64,000 nucleotides of DNA from Plantago elongata. Lineage: Eukaryota; Streptophyta; Magnoliopsida; Lamiales; Plantaginaceae. Position 1 is the stretch's first letter. Each line of letters opens with the position of its first letter. This document shows, in pieces, positions 24,994 to 36,596 of the stretch. The stretch lies in the NCBI GenBank assembly GCA_036897095.1, contig JAYMSP010000116.1, positions 16,037-80,036 on the forward strand, read 5' to 3'. Both the position numbers and the translations under genes were made by a program. The notes beneath the pieces are model-generated. The model was given only the letters and a program-made list of their open reading frames with translations. It ran no database searches and was not told the origin of the DNA.

Positions 24994-27168
24994 ATGGGAA
25001 TCATGAAGAACCGAAATCGGGACGGATTAGTCCCACTCAAATGGATTGTCATCTTGTGCCTTTTCAGCTTTGTCCTTGGTGTATCTTACAGCAACAGGTT
25101 TTGTTCATATACATTGATCATTTGAATTCATTTCTGTGGAATAATTTGTGTTTTGATTAGTTCTTTGTGTTTTAGAATGTGGGTTGCTACTAGATCAGGA
25201 CATCAGGCTACGTGCACGATAAGGCGTTCCAGGAATTTTGCTGCTGATCTCCCAGATAATATCGACTGTGATTTAAAAAAGGTGTCTTTCTCACATTTCC
25301 ATCAGCACAAAAAAATTGTTATGAGCTTTAATAGACTAATGTAGAATGTCTCTGAACTCATACCTACTAATGTGTGTCTGATTTCTGTGTAATGCAGGAA
25401 AAAGATGAGTTCAGCAAAGCACATAAAGCCATTGAGTAAGTATACAGTGTAGCCATTCGCTTGTCGAGTTTCTTGTTATTGGAAATACTAGTATAGTGTT
25501 AGTGTGTGATTTTTAGCCCTGTCAATGTTGCCTGTTTGTGATTTTAGTAGAGTGTTGTTACACTAACTTGGTAACTATTTTTCTTCTGTTCCTGTTAGAT
25601 CATTGGACTCTTCCATAGCGAAGATACGGTTGGACTTGCCATCGTCTAAAAGTTCTCGCAAGATTGGGAACTTTGAGAATTTGACTACTCACGTTGCGGT
25701 GTATACAGAAACTTCTGTAATAAGGACAAAGGTGTTTATGGTTATAGGTATAAACACTGCATTTAGCAGTAGGAGGAGGCGTGATTCGGTCAGGGAAACA
25801 TGGATGCCTAGAGGTTGGTTATGTAATCATGTCGATTTATGTATTCTTGACAAAACTATTGACTAGTGGCTTTCTTATGAAGTTATACAAGTTTTGATCT
25901 GCAGGTCAGAGTCTTCTTCAGCTTGAGAAAGAAAAGGGCATAGTCGTCCGGTTCATGATTGGACACAGGTTAATAAAGTCTAGAATTTGAACTCATTTGC
26001 AACTTACTTGGTTCATTCTGATGTATTGAGACTGGTTGATGCAGTGCTACATCTAAAAGCATTTTAGATCGTGCGCTTGACTCAGAAGAGGAACAGCACA
26101 AAGACTTTCTTAGGCTTGTAAGCACTATATGAATATCGATTAATATGCAATTTCTTGTGCTTCTTTTTCTCTGTTTTAGTGCAGTAATGTCTTACGAATA
26201 TGTGATCATCTTGAAGGACCATGTTGAAGGATATCATGAGTTATCAGCAAAGACAAAGTCGTTCTTTTCCACTGCAGTAAAAAGATGGGATGCTGATTTC
26301 TACGTCAAGGTGGATGACGATGTTCATGTAAATTTGGGTAAATGAACTTTCCATGTTCAGCTCATTTGTTAGTTTTCTCAGGTATGGTTGTTTCAAATAT
26401 CAATCTCTTTTACAATGTGTTCACAGGCACTCTAGGCGCGACCCTAGCACGTCATCGCTCCAAGCCAAGAGTATATATAGGATGCATGAAATCAGGGCCT
26501 GTTCTTCATCAAAAGTATTTCCTAACATCTTTCTGGTTTCAGTTTCAAACTCTGATATATGATGAAAAATTTCTGCATTACATAATCAATTTTTACTGGC
26601 AGGAATGTCAAGTATCATGAACCCGAATTCTGGAAGTTTGGAGATGAGGGAAACAAATACTTTCGACACGCAACAGGACAGATTTATGCCATATCGAAGG
26701 AGCTGGCAAACTATATAGCCACCAATGGGTAAGTCATAAAGTGTCATATTATATAATGCAATGATGTTACCAGGTTAACTCATTTTAACCTTATTTTGAT
26801 CAATTCCAGCCCAATTTTGCATAAATATGCAAATGAAGATGTATCACTTGGGGCTTGGGTGATCGGACTTGAAATTGAGCACGTTCATGATCAGATCATG
26901 TGCTGCGATACATCTGGTATGTAGGCCATCTTCTCTTCCTTTTTACCTTCTGTTCTTCCATCTGCTGAGAATTCAAAGGCAATTGGACAGTTTGAAAAAA
27001 TGATGATGTTTTTGTCCAGATTGTGAATCGAAAGCACAAGCAGGCAACCACTGTGTCGCATCATTTGATTGGAGCTGCAGTGGAATTTGTAAGTCTGTGG
27101 AACGGATTAGAGGTGTTCATGCCAAATGCGCTGAAGATCCTGCTATTCTCTGGAATGCACTTATCTAA
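24994..27168 (+). CDS. Beta-1,3-galactosyltransferase (DUF4094 + Galactosyl_T, GT31)
   Basis: Golgi type II membrane glycosyltransferase that transfers galactose from UDP-Gal in beta-1,3 linkage, probably onto arabinogalactan-protein or N-glycan acceptors; 396 residues. Exons: 24994-25097, 25176-25281, 25398-25435, 25599-25813, 25905-25968, 26045-26117, 26217-26337, 26427-26514, 26603-26728, 26810-26916, 27020-27168. A short cytosolic tail ([11 protein letters not shown]) precedes the signal anchor ([17 protein letters not shown], about residues 16-32), then a DUF4094 stem. The catalytic domain has [35 protein letters not shown], the metal-binding DDD at 233-235 ([12 protein letters not shown]), and [12 protein letters not shown] near the C-terminus with several cysteines. 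It belongs to the group of Arabidopsis B3GALT1-8; which member it matches cannot be decided here. All junctions are in phase and no damage is seen. Confidence 0.93.
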
Positions 27169-27836
27169 TCGAGCTATATGAAGTATTACCGTCAAGTAGA
27201 TAAATGAACATATTCATGTACAGGAAACTCACGGATTGAGAGATGTTTCCATAGACAGTGTACGTTGTGGTCCTTGTGGCCTCTATAACACACATCACTT
27301 GGAAATGATCGAGTTTTGGACCAGATGTAAAGATAGAACACAAGATGTTCTCATGTTCGATAGGCAAAAAAGGAAAGGCGGTGTAGCTGTTAGATGTAGA
27401 TGTAGATTTTTAACTCATCAGTTGTAGAGGTTCTTACATTCTTCAGAGTAGATTAATGTATTAATTCTTGAAGAACATGTAGATTGTCTTATGATGAAAT
27501 TTTTTGACGTATTCTTCAATTCCATTTTGCTTTCTTTTGTTTTATTCACCTACACTGAAATGATATTCGAATGAATAATCATTCAATCACTCACATTTTG
27601 ATTTGGTGATTTTGTTTTTCTGTATCTTGTTTATGAAAGATCAGAATGATTTGCCAATTAAGTTCTACATATGAACTAAATCATTACAGCGTTCTTTCTG
27701 CATATAGTTCTCAGCTGCTAAAAACTGTAAACTGCAGAAGCCTCTAACTTTCTTAATGGCAAAATCGCAAGTCTTAAATATATAAATCTGATACGTCATG
27801 ACAGATATGGAACAGTCATCGAGATCTGCCTGCATT
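27169..27836. other. Convergent 3' intergenic region
   Basis: Contains the 3' UTRs of the galactosyltransferase (+) and the first calponin-homology gene (-), which converge here with about 670 bp between stops. The ORF at 27236-27427 has no homology that I recognise and lies in UTR sequence. Confidence 0.5.
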
Positions 27837-29818
27837 TCATAACTTGAGCTTTTCAGTTGGATATATTCTTTTCCCTCTATTTCCAGTCTGTTGTTTCTTT
27901 GATGAAAACTTTGATTCTTTAGTCATTGGAGCCTCGCTACGTTGCTTTGTCTGGTTTGCACTATTAGTCCTCATGCTTTTTCTGCAGCAACATGAAATTG
28001 TGAACTTAATACTACGAAAGAAGCTAGACTTGTCCTGATTCACGAGTATAACCAAACACGTTCACAAAAGTGGTACCTTAAGTTTGACAAGAGAAATAAG
28101 ACACCAGCAATGGCTGTGCCTTTCGCGATTGTTTTCAGAAGTGTCATCCGACCACTTTTTCTGGTAGAAGCTGATGGGCTTATCTCTGTTTCAGTGGTAT
28201 GTTTGACAGGAGCATCCAGATCCTGTGTTATTTCATCCTGAGAAAGCAATATAATCAGACCAAGAACAGATAAACCAGACAAATTGAGACTTAAATTATC
28301 AAAGAGTACCTGCTTCTCACACTCGACAGTAGAAACTATTTTATGTTCGAGTTCATAACAAGTCTGATTGCCCTTGTCCTCACAAAGTGGAATGTCCTGA
28401 GGAAACTCATTTTCTGGAGAATCGAATAATACACTGGACAACAAGGCTTCAGGCATTTCTTTCTTCTGGAGCATATCCATTTCATCTCTGACAAAACATC
28501 CGTCTGTACTTGATGACCCATCTGAATCAAATGTGTCACCAGACCCACTTTGCTCTGAATTCACTTCACCATCATCCACATCAAATTTGCTTGTGGATGA
28601 AAAACAATTTTCACCAAGTCTGCTTTCACCCTCATCCGACTCCTCGTAGCTAGAGTCATCACTGATAATTTTCTGAGTAATGATAGAGGCAAAAAAAAAA
28701 ACAATAAATCAGTGAAATCAAAATGGAAAGAAACCGAGTGTTCTGTACAAGAGTTCTCGTTACCAGCATAGGCTTCCTTGGAGAATTCTTATACGAAACC
28801 TGACTAGACGGGGTTGTGCATGGAGATGATTCTAAGCTTCTCCGTATTTCACCAACCATCACTGTTGACACGGCTACTGAGTACATGACTACATCGAAGT
28901 CTGGAACCTGCAGTTCAAAGTAAACTTAAGACTCAAAACTATTCTGCATAAATGTGGAAACAATTAATTGCCCAAAGCTCTATATGTAAATCTATGCAAA
29001 TAAACAAGAATCCAATTAGGAGCAGAATTATGATCATACGCGTAGCTCCTTAGACCTAGCTTTCTTCGCAAGTGCCCTGATGCAAGTGCAGACTTTCCTT
29101 ATATCTCTTTTTTCGACAACATCTGAGGGTGAAAAGAGATCAATGCATTTCATTCCTAAAATTTTGCATACCTGGACAACGCAAGTTAGTAAGTTGTCTT
29201 TCACTCAACAAACTATACATGAGGCTCTTGGTGAATGCTGATAAAGGAAAGAGTATACCTTTAAAAAAGAATCGACATTGCAGTAGGGCCTGTACCTACC
29301 TTTGCTCCTCTTAGAAACAAAGGGGCCACAATCAAGCTCCATACATTGTGTCCAATATTGTTCCCAAACTAGTTTCGAAACTTCAAACCTAGAATCAACA
29401 CATATCCATTACTAAAGACCACGAACAGTTTAACATCCGATTAGCTTCTCAATGTTAAGTCCATATTATTGATTTTGCCATGACTCATTAATACTTCAAA
29501 AGCACAAATGCAAGTTGAAGATTCATAATCCAACTTTCCAAGATCTGAGCCCAGCATGATATAAATGTAACAAATTGCATGTACTAAACCAGAAAATGGA
29601 TCAAGATTACTCACAGTATCTCTCCATCTTGTAACAAATCAGAAATATGCAAATCATCATCCAATCTTGTACATAAAACTTGTTCAAGCCAAATCTTTGT
29701 TTGATTCTGAAGCAATAAAACCACTTTTTTCATGATAAAAAACAAGATAACATGCACATAATTAAGGTATTGATTGTTTGTATCAAGAAAATGGAACCTG
29801 CAGGTAAATTAGATCCAT
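27837..29818 (-). CDS. Calponin-homology-like protein, short tandem copy
   Basis: Putative protein of 395 residues. Exons in transcript order: 29798-29818, 29615-29706, 29259-29388, 29040-29171, 28764-28907, 28310-28672, 28077-28237, 27837-27981. The first about 125 residues (TKIWLEQVL, SDLLQDGEIL, KGRYRPYCNVDSFL, KILGMKCIDLFSPSDVVEKR) have the layout of a single calponin-homology domain, an actin- or microtubule-binding fold. An acidic, serine-rich middle follows, then a short hydrophobic segment (TAIAGVLFLLSNL) and a basic tail ending YPTEKLKL. It is a tandem duplicate of the gene at 30831-33872: exon number and phases are identical, but the acidic exon has 121 codons instead of 285, exon 3 is 15 nt shorter, and exon 1 has only 7 codons (MDLIYLQ). 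The start is the least certain part. Function is unknown; membrane attachment through the hydrophobic segment is inference. Confidence 0.82.
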
Positions 29819-30086
29819 CTGAATGATGATCTGCACATGTGTTTTTGTTGGATCCGATCTGATCCAATCTGGATCAAATCTGGATCCTCAATTCCCTAGT
29901 CTCTGCTAAGGGTTCTCAAAAGAACAGTCTTGCATGAACCGTTTTCTGTGTTTTGACCTAAAAGTTGAAAATATTTTCATTTCCCAAGTTTTTTTTTTTG
30001 AACAGAAGAAAATTTCTGTAAATTATACTCCAGACATTTTATTTTTCTAATTTGAAATCCACACAGCGAGAATACATATATTTAAA

Positions 30087-30094
<8 letters not shown>

Positions 30095-30117
<23 letters not shown>

Positions 30118-30118
30118 T
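30095..30118. repeat. AT dinucleotide microsatellite
   Basis: Twelve AT units preceded by a run of A, between the two tandem calponin-homology-like genes. Confidence 0.9.
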
Positions 30119-30830
30119 GTTTCAAAAGGAAATTTGATGCGTAAAAAATGATTAACATAATTCCTATTTCTTAACATTCTTTTTTACATAAGTACTGTTT
30201 TATGCCCCAAAAGAGATTCAGCCTCTCCCCTGTTCCAGATAAATTGTCTTTTATCAGAAAATCACATGATAAAAAAGATCAACAAAATGAAACGGAAAGC
30301 TTGTTCCCAGACGCGACAATGAGGCTCCCAGTCGAGATTTTATGTCATTGATGTTCATTTTGTCATCATTCTATTAACCACAGATCTTTGTGTAGTTGTT
30401 ACCTTTTACTTTTAATGATACACTGGCCTAGTGCCTAGTGGCCTCTGATCATTATCAGCACAAGACTCCCAAGTCTATAAATGAAGTGAAATAAAAGTGA
30501 TGACTTGCCGAAGATGATTCATACAGTATAAATCTTGTTGCATGTAGCTGAGCATTACAATTGCAACTGATATGTCCAGGTAAAACTTTTTCTCAGAGGA
30601 GTGTTGTACAGCATTTGAACTCAGCCATTTAAATGGCGAAAATAGTTACATCAATAATGTAACTCCTTCCGTCGTTCTCAGCAGGAAAATTGTGTTGAAT
30701 GCAGAAATCTTTACATTCTTCTCCCTTGACAAAATTCCTCAGCTTAACTATATATTCTACGCCGCTGTCTTCAAAATTCAGAATGAACTGCAACGATATA
30801 CATTCGCATGCAATTTTTTACCTCGGCTTT

Positions 30831-33800
30831 TCACAATTTCAGCTTTTCAGCTGGATATATCCCTTTCCCTTTGCTTCCTGTCTGTTGCTTCTTCGTTGCA
30901 AACTTCAATTCTTTAATCACAGGAGCTCTGGTAGGTTTTTCAGTTTGATTTGCATTACCCATACTGCTTCTTCTGCAGCAACATAAATTATGTTAAGTTA
31001 CTACTAAAACAGGAAGAAAAACTGACTCTTCCAACTACTTCACAAGTTAAAGCAAGCAAGCAAGTCTTTAAATAAAGCAAGCAATAGTATTGAATTCGAA
31101 CCTGATGTGCAACAAGAGAAATAAGACACCAGCAATGGCTGTGCCTTTGACAACTGTCTTTAGAAATGGTTTCCGTCCACGCTTTTCACTAGAGGGTGCC
31201 TGGCTTTTACTCGTCTCTGTGGTATATTTCACCAGAATATCCAGATTCTGTCCTGTTTCATCCTGAGAAAGGAAAACAATCAGACTTGAAATTTATACCA
31301 AGGCACAAAACCATTTGTATGACAATATTTCACCTACCAGCTTCCCGTTTTCAACAGTAGTTGAAACAATCTCATCTTCAATTTGATGCTGGTATGTATT
31401 TTGTGTATTGCTAGTGGTCTGATTGACCTTGTCCTCACAAGGATGGGAATCCTTATTATTACCAGAAAGATATTTATCTTTTTCCTTAGAAAATACACTT
31501 TCTGGAGTCACACATGATTCACCTTCGAGAGATTCCATGCTTGATTGCCATTTGTGAGGAGATTGTGGGTAATCATTAACAGAGACACTCGATGTCCTAG
31601 GTGTTGTATCACTACATATTGATGCTTCAAAAACTTCCGTCTTTTGGACTTTGGGTGACATATACACGTTCCCGTGGAGCTTTCCCGTTTCATGCCCAGT
31701 CGAATAGACATTTGTACTTGAGGATTCGTCCGCGTCAAATGTATCACCAAACTCGAAGCTGAGCATTCGACCTAATATAGAGGTCATACTAGTGGTCGAA
31801 GATACCTCCATTTCCTCATCATCAGAGACTTTTCCCAGATCATTCATCTTTCCCCCTTGAGAATCAACATTGAGAAAGAAGTCGAACATATTGTTCCCCC
31901 CATCAACAACAGCAGAACTGCTGCTGTCATTTGAATGGACCAGTAAATCCGAAAACGCCAAGTAATCCGAAATGTAGTTTCTTTCCCCAACATTAATTGA
32001 AGAATCTACATGGTCATTATCACATGTGCTTCTCAGTTCACTTGTATACTCTTCAGGAGATTCTTGTTGCTCTGAGCTAACTTCAGCATCATCAACTTCA
32101 GAGTTGCTTGTGGACGAAAAAGAATTTTCACCCATGTATCTACTTTCTGCCTCGTCCGACTCTTCAGAGCTACAATCATCATGGACATTTGTCTAAATTG
32201 CAAAAGAGGCAAGAAAGTGATTAGTAATGACCTCGAGATGGGACTAGTAAGTTGAGCGGCTGAAAAACTTGACAGCTAAAAGCAGTTAAACCATGCCCAT
32301 GTTACCTGTTTCAGTCGCCTTTGAGAATCCTTGTACGAGTTATAACTACATGAAGTTGTGCATTGAGAAGATTCTATGCTTCTCCGTATTTCACCAACCA
32401 TTTCTGTTGGCATGGCTACCGAGTATATGACCACATCAAAGTCCGGTACCTTTTAATGTAATGATTGAATGAATGAAACAATTCTGAACAGAGGGGAATG
32501 TATGGATTTAAGCAGGAATTGAATTTGAAGCATATATTATCTTACATTTAGCTGCTTAGACATAGCTTTCTTCGAGAATGCCCTTATGCAAATGCAAACT
32601 TTTCTTATATCTCTTTTCTCAACAACATCTGAGGGTGAAAAGAGGTCAATGCCACTCATTCCCAAGATCTTGCATATCTAACAAAGATAAACTAAGTTAG
32701 AAATTTGCCTTTGAGCCAACAAACTAACATTAGAAGCAGTTGTGGGACGATAATAATGGATCACTGATTGAAGTTGCCCATCTAACACCACTCAACCTTG
32801 CAAAATGAATGTATTTACGATCAGTCATCAACTACAAAGCAATGCTTCACAAAGGGCAATCCGCATTATCTTATATGCCTGAGTCCCGACCCACAGGTCA
32901 TCCAGAAACTGTTCTTGCACTAAAGATCACCTGCACCTTTTGTTCAATGTACAACTCTACAACAGATAATGAGGAGATACCTAAAAACCACCACTCCTTC
33001 ATAAAGCAGATACAATCTGACTATTTGATGTGACTAAAACCATCCAAATACCACACCATGAACTGTACAAGGAGAAGAATCTATCTTATGCAACTCAGGA
33101 GCTGAAATGCTTCAAGGTGAGCGTCTGAGCATCGACAAGTGCAGAAGATGGCGCTTTAACAACAAACTCAGAATTTGAAAGTTTTGAGAATGAAAATAAA
33201 GTTTCGATGACAATGGAATAAATATACCTTCAAAAAGGAATCAACATTGGAGTAGGGCCTGTACCTCCCACTGCTCTTCTTTGTTCCAAAGGGACCATAT
33301 TTAAGTTTCAAATGTTTAAGCTCCATGCACTTTGTCACAAGTAGATTCCAAACTACTTTTGATACTTCAAACCTATAATCAACCATCTTCTGTTACTAAA
33401 TCATCAAACAGCTTCTCATACAAAACTTAAAAATACCAAGCTTTTTTACAATTGCTCGCTCATTATGAGTTATCCAACAAACCAATCCATAACTTAAGAA
33501 TTAGGACACCAAGAACTAGCAACACTAACAATTGCATGTAGTAATAAACCAGAAAAATGGATCAAGATTAATACTCACAGTATCTCTCCATCTTGCAACA
33601 AATCAGAAATATGCAAATCCTCATCCAATCTCGTCCCCAAAACTTCTCCAAGCCAAATTCTTGTTTGATTCTGAAGCAAAAAAAAAAATCCAATCTTTAA
33701 CAATCAAGACCCAATTTTTAACACTACTAATCTTAGTCTATCACTAGTCAAACATGTAGCATAAACAAGAATGCAAAAAAAAAAAAATGAAAATCATCAC

Positions 33801-33872
33801 CTGCAAGAAAACTTCATCAAGCTCCCTGAAACTGGACTCGGCAGAGCGAGACGATGAATCAATCCGACCCAT
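30831..33872 (-). CDS. Calponin-homology-like protein, long tandem copy
   Basis: Putative protein of 580 residues. Exons in transcript order: 33801-33872, 33579-33670, 33228-33372, 32546-32677, 32306-32449, 31338-32192, 31102-31262, 30831-30972. The N-terminal MGRIDSSSRSAESSFREL leads into a calponin-homology-like domain at about residues 25-147 (RIWLGEVLGTRLDED, SDLLQDGEIL, KILGMSGIDLFSPSDVVEKR). A conserved block follows (DFDVVIYSVAMPTEMVGEIR). The 285-codon exon is acidic and serine/threonine-rich, likely disordered. The C-terminus has a 13-residue hydrophobic stretch (TAIAGVLFLLLHI, 521-533) followed by a basic tail ending in YPAEKLKL. The same architecture occurs in the shorter neighbour 1 kb downstream, so this looks like the ancestral-length copy. 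Cellular role is not known to me. Confidence 0.88.
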
Positions 33873-36596
33873 TTTGAGATTCCAATCGGTGAGTGAGCTT
33901 GCAAAAAAAAGGTTGAATCTTTATCAAGTTTAATTTGGAATTGGAAGGAAGAAGAGTGGCCGCGTGTACAGTTGAACTCAAAATCAAGTGTTGAATTGAA
34001 TTTGGAGTGAGTGAGTGAGTATGGCTTGGTTTATACGTGGACGGTGCTTATTATCTTCTTCTCCTTCTTTTTTTAATATAATACTAGCAGGAAATGCAGG
34101 TAATTTTGATTTGATTTGAATTGAATTAGACGTAATTTTATAAGCCATTGAAAGATGAAAGAGACAAGTTGCAGATTCTTGGGGTATGGACTTTTTGTTT
34201 CTTTTCCCACCTTTTATCGCCCTTTTTAGCCCTCTGCTCTTTTTCCCCTTCTTCAGGTGTCCACTACTATATTGTTTGGTTCCAAATTCAAATGGTTTCA
34301 ACTTGTAATTTTTTTATAGACTATTTAGTTTTAACTTCGAATTGAGTTTGTTTTTTAAGTGTAAATTTTTAATTGAAATTGAATTTTTATAATTTTAATT
34401 TAAATTAAACGCTCCGTTGTGATTCGAAGTTTGTATTCTTCTCATCTATAAATGCGTGGACCAAGGCAATAATTTGGACAAAAATGTGAATCAATGCATA
34501 AACAGTCTACCGCCCGCAAGAATTTGGAATTGAGAGTACCTGAGCCGAGAGGATTAAAGAATCCTAACCCCTGCCACATTTGATGGTATTGTGAGAGATC
34601 ATGTGGGTTCATGCTTCAAATTGTCACTTAGAACATGGTATTAATTGCATTATCACTCCTAAAATTGGGTGATATAGGCTTCACCTAAAATGCAAGGTAA
34701 AATTCCTCCAGCACTTGCATACTTCAGTAATGAAATTTTCTCCTAGTTCATGTACTATGTTCCAACTTTATTACTAACATTCAGACATATTTTAATTAAC
34801 ATCTACTACTGTTTAAATTTAAAACTATATATGTACTATTATTTAGCTATTTAGGTCTGTAGCCTAACACATAAGTACCCCAGCCTAACACATAAGTACC
34901 CTCTCTAATAAACCGATTTGAACTTACAAATATTTTCTGAAAACCCCACCAATTCACGTTTTCTGTAGGGTGAACTAAGTTCGGAACCTTATCCGAAGAG
35001 TTGTTCCTTTAGACATTAATCATTTTTAGTAAACTTGTTATGATAATTGTCAGGTAATTAAAATTTGGGATGTGGAGAAGAGATTTCATAACATTAGGAA
35101 CTGATCAATTAAGTAGATTAGGCCAAGTAATTAAGGATAAGTGTCAGCTGGACTAAATTTGAAACGTAGAAGCTAGCTAGCTTTTTAGATGGCATGTTTC
35201 GTATACAAAGCTTTAATTTGCAGCAATTTGAACCCAATTTTCCTCACTGTCCTACTTTCTGTAACACTACGTTAGCTAACATTGAGACGCATTATTAATG
35301 ATATACTTGCTTCTTTTCTTATGAACATCTTTAATATTTAATATAATAAGCTAATTATAATTGAATTCTAACCCCCAAAAGTATTACGAAGTTAAAAAAT
35401 TCAAATATAATAATTGTGATTACTCTAGAAAAAATTAGATGGTTGACTTACTTGAAATAATATCGTGGGATATAAAGTATATGTGTTGTTCAATAACAAT
35501 ATCATATAAACAATTCGAAAGTATCTATATGATTATGAATGTTGAAGGACAATGTAGAGTGAACTATTAGTCAAATATTTTTATAAGAATCTTATTCGAA
35601 AATAAAATCATCGTCGACCCATATAAATTAATGTGAATCATGTTTACTTGGTTTCATAATCTGACAATAAGTTGAAAGTTATTAAACGCGCGTAACATAG
35701 ATATTCAAACGATTATCACGCCAACTTGAAAATCCGAGCCTTTGGAAATGGAAATTTAAACAATTCTTATACTAATACTGCAACTTCCGAAAAGGTAAGT
35801 ATTCATCCTTTCCCTCGCTTTAAACCCGCCTTAACATGTAGAGCTTTATACATTAGAATTGAACACGTAGTTTTATACAAAAAGTTAATGTAATAATAAA
35901 AAATAAAGAAGATGGAAAAAATGTACTTTTAGCGGTAAAATGTATAATTTTTATGTACAGTTGAAATTGTTTATTATTTGTTAGTGGGAGAGAATTTTAT
36001 TTTTAATAATATATAAAATTTAAAGAAACTGTTAAAAATGATAAATATATAAAATTTATTGGAACGGAGGAGTACAACCAAATGCGATAAATAATCCCGT
36101 GATGAATTCATGTAGAAGGCCATAATTCTTTGAATATAAGGAGCGAGCAGCATTCATTACAACTTTTAAAGAACATTATCCTATACGTACAACTTATGGG
36201 TGAATATATTTATAACAAAATTTGAAGACGCTACTGTATTTCGATATTGAAACTTAAACTTGCCTCCATTTCCTAGAGAATTCATGAAGTTTTAAAAACT
36301 CAATTGAAAAGTCCTATACATCAATAATTGCATAACCAATTTTATGTATGTATGTAGACCCCTTGTCGATTCCGGTAATATTACCTCAGTGAATGAGCCC
36401 AAACATAGTGTGCATGAAAAATTGGACTAATGATGTTAAAATCAAAAAATTAAGATCCATTGTAAACATAGCATGTATGAACTTAAATAAATAAATTGGC
36501 AAATCCACAACTTTCATCAACTCTCTACTATATTCATACAGATCAATCCATTCTAAAAGTAAAAGAAGAAAACAAGTTTATGTGTTGCTAGCATGA
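33873..36596. other. Intergenic region, no gene seen
   Basis: 2.7 kb from the start of the long calponin-homology gene to the 3' end of the methyltransferase gene. The first few hundred bases are the promoter/5' UTR of the former. The rest is AT-rich with short spurious ORFs. I found no transposon protein, RNA gene or strong repeat in it. Confidence 0.55.

Noticed and set aside
33984-34301. 105-codon minus-strand ORF upstream of the long calponin-homology gene
   Set aside because: Lysine-rich, low-complexity translation of promoter sequence; no conserved motif and no splice connection to the gene.
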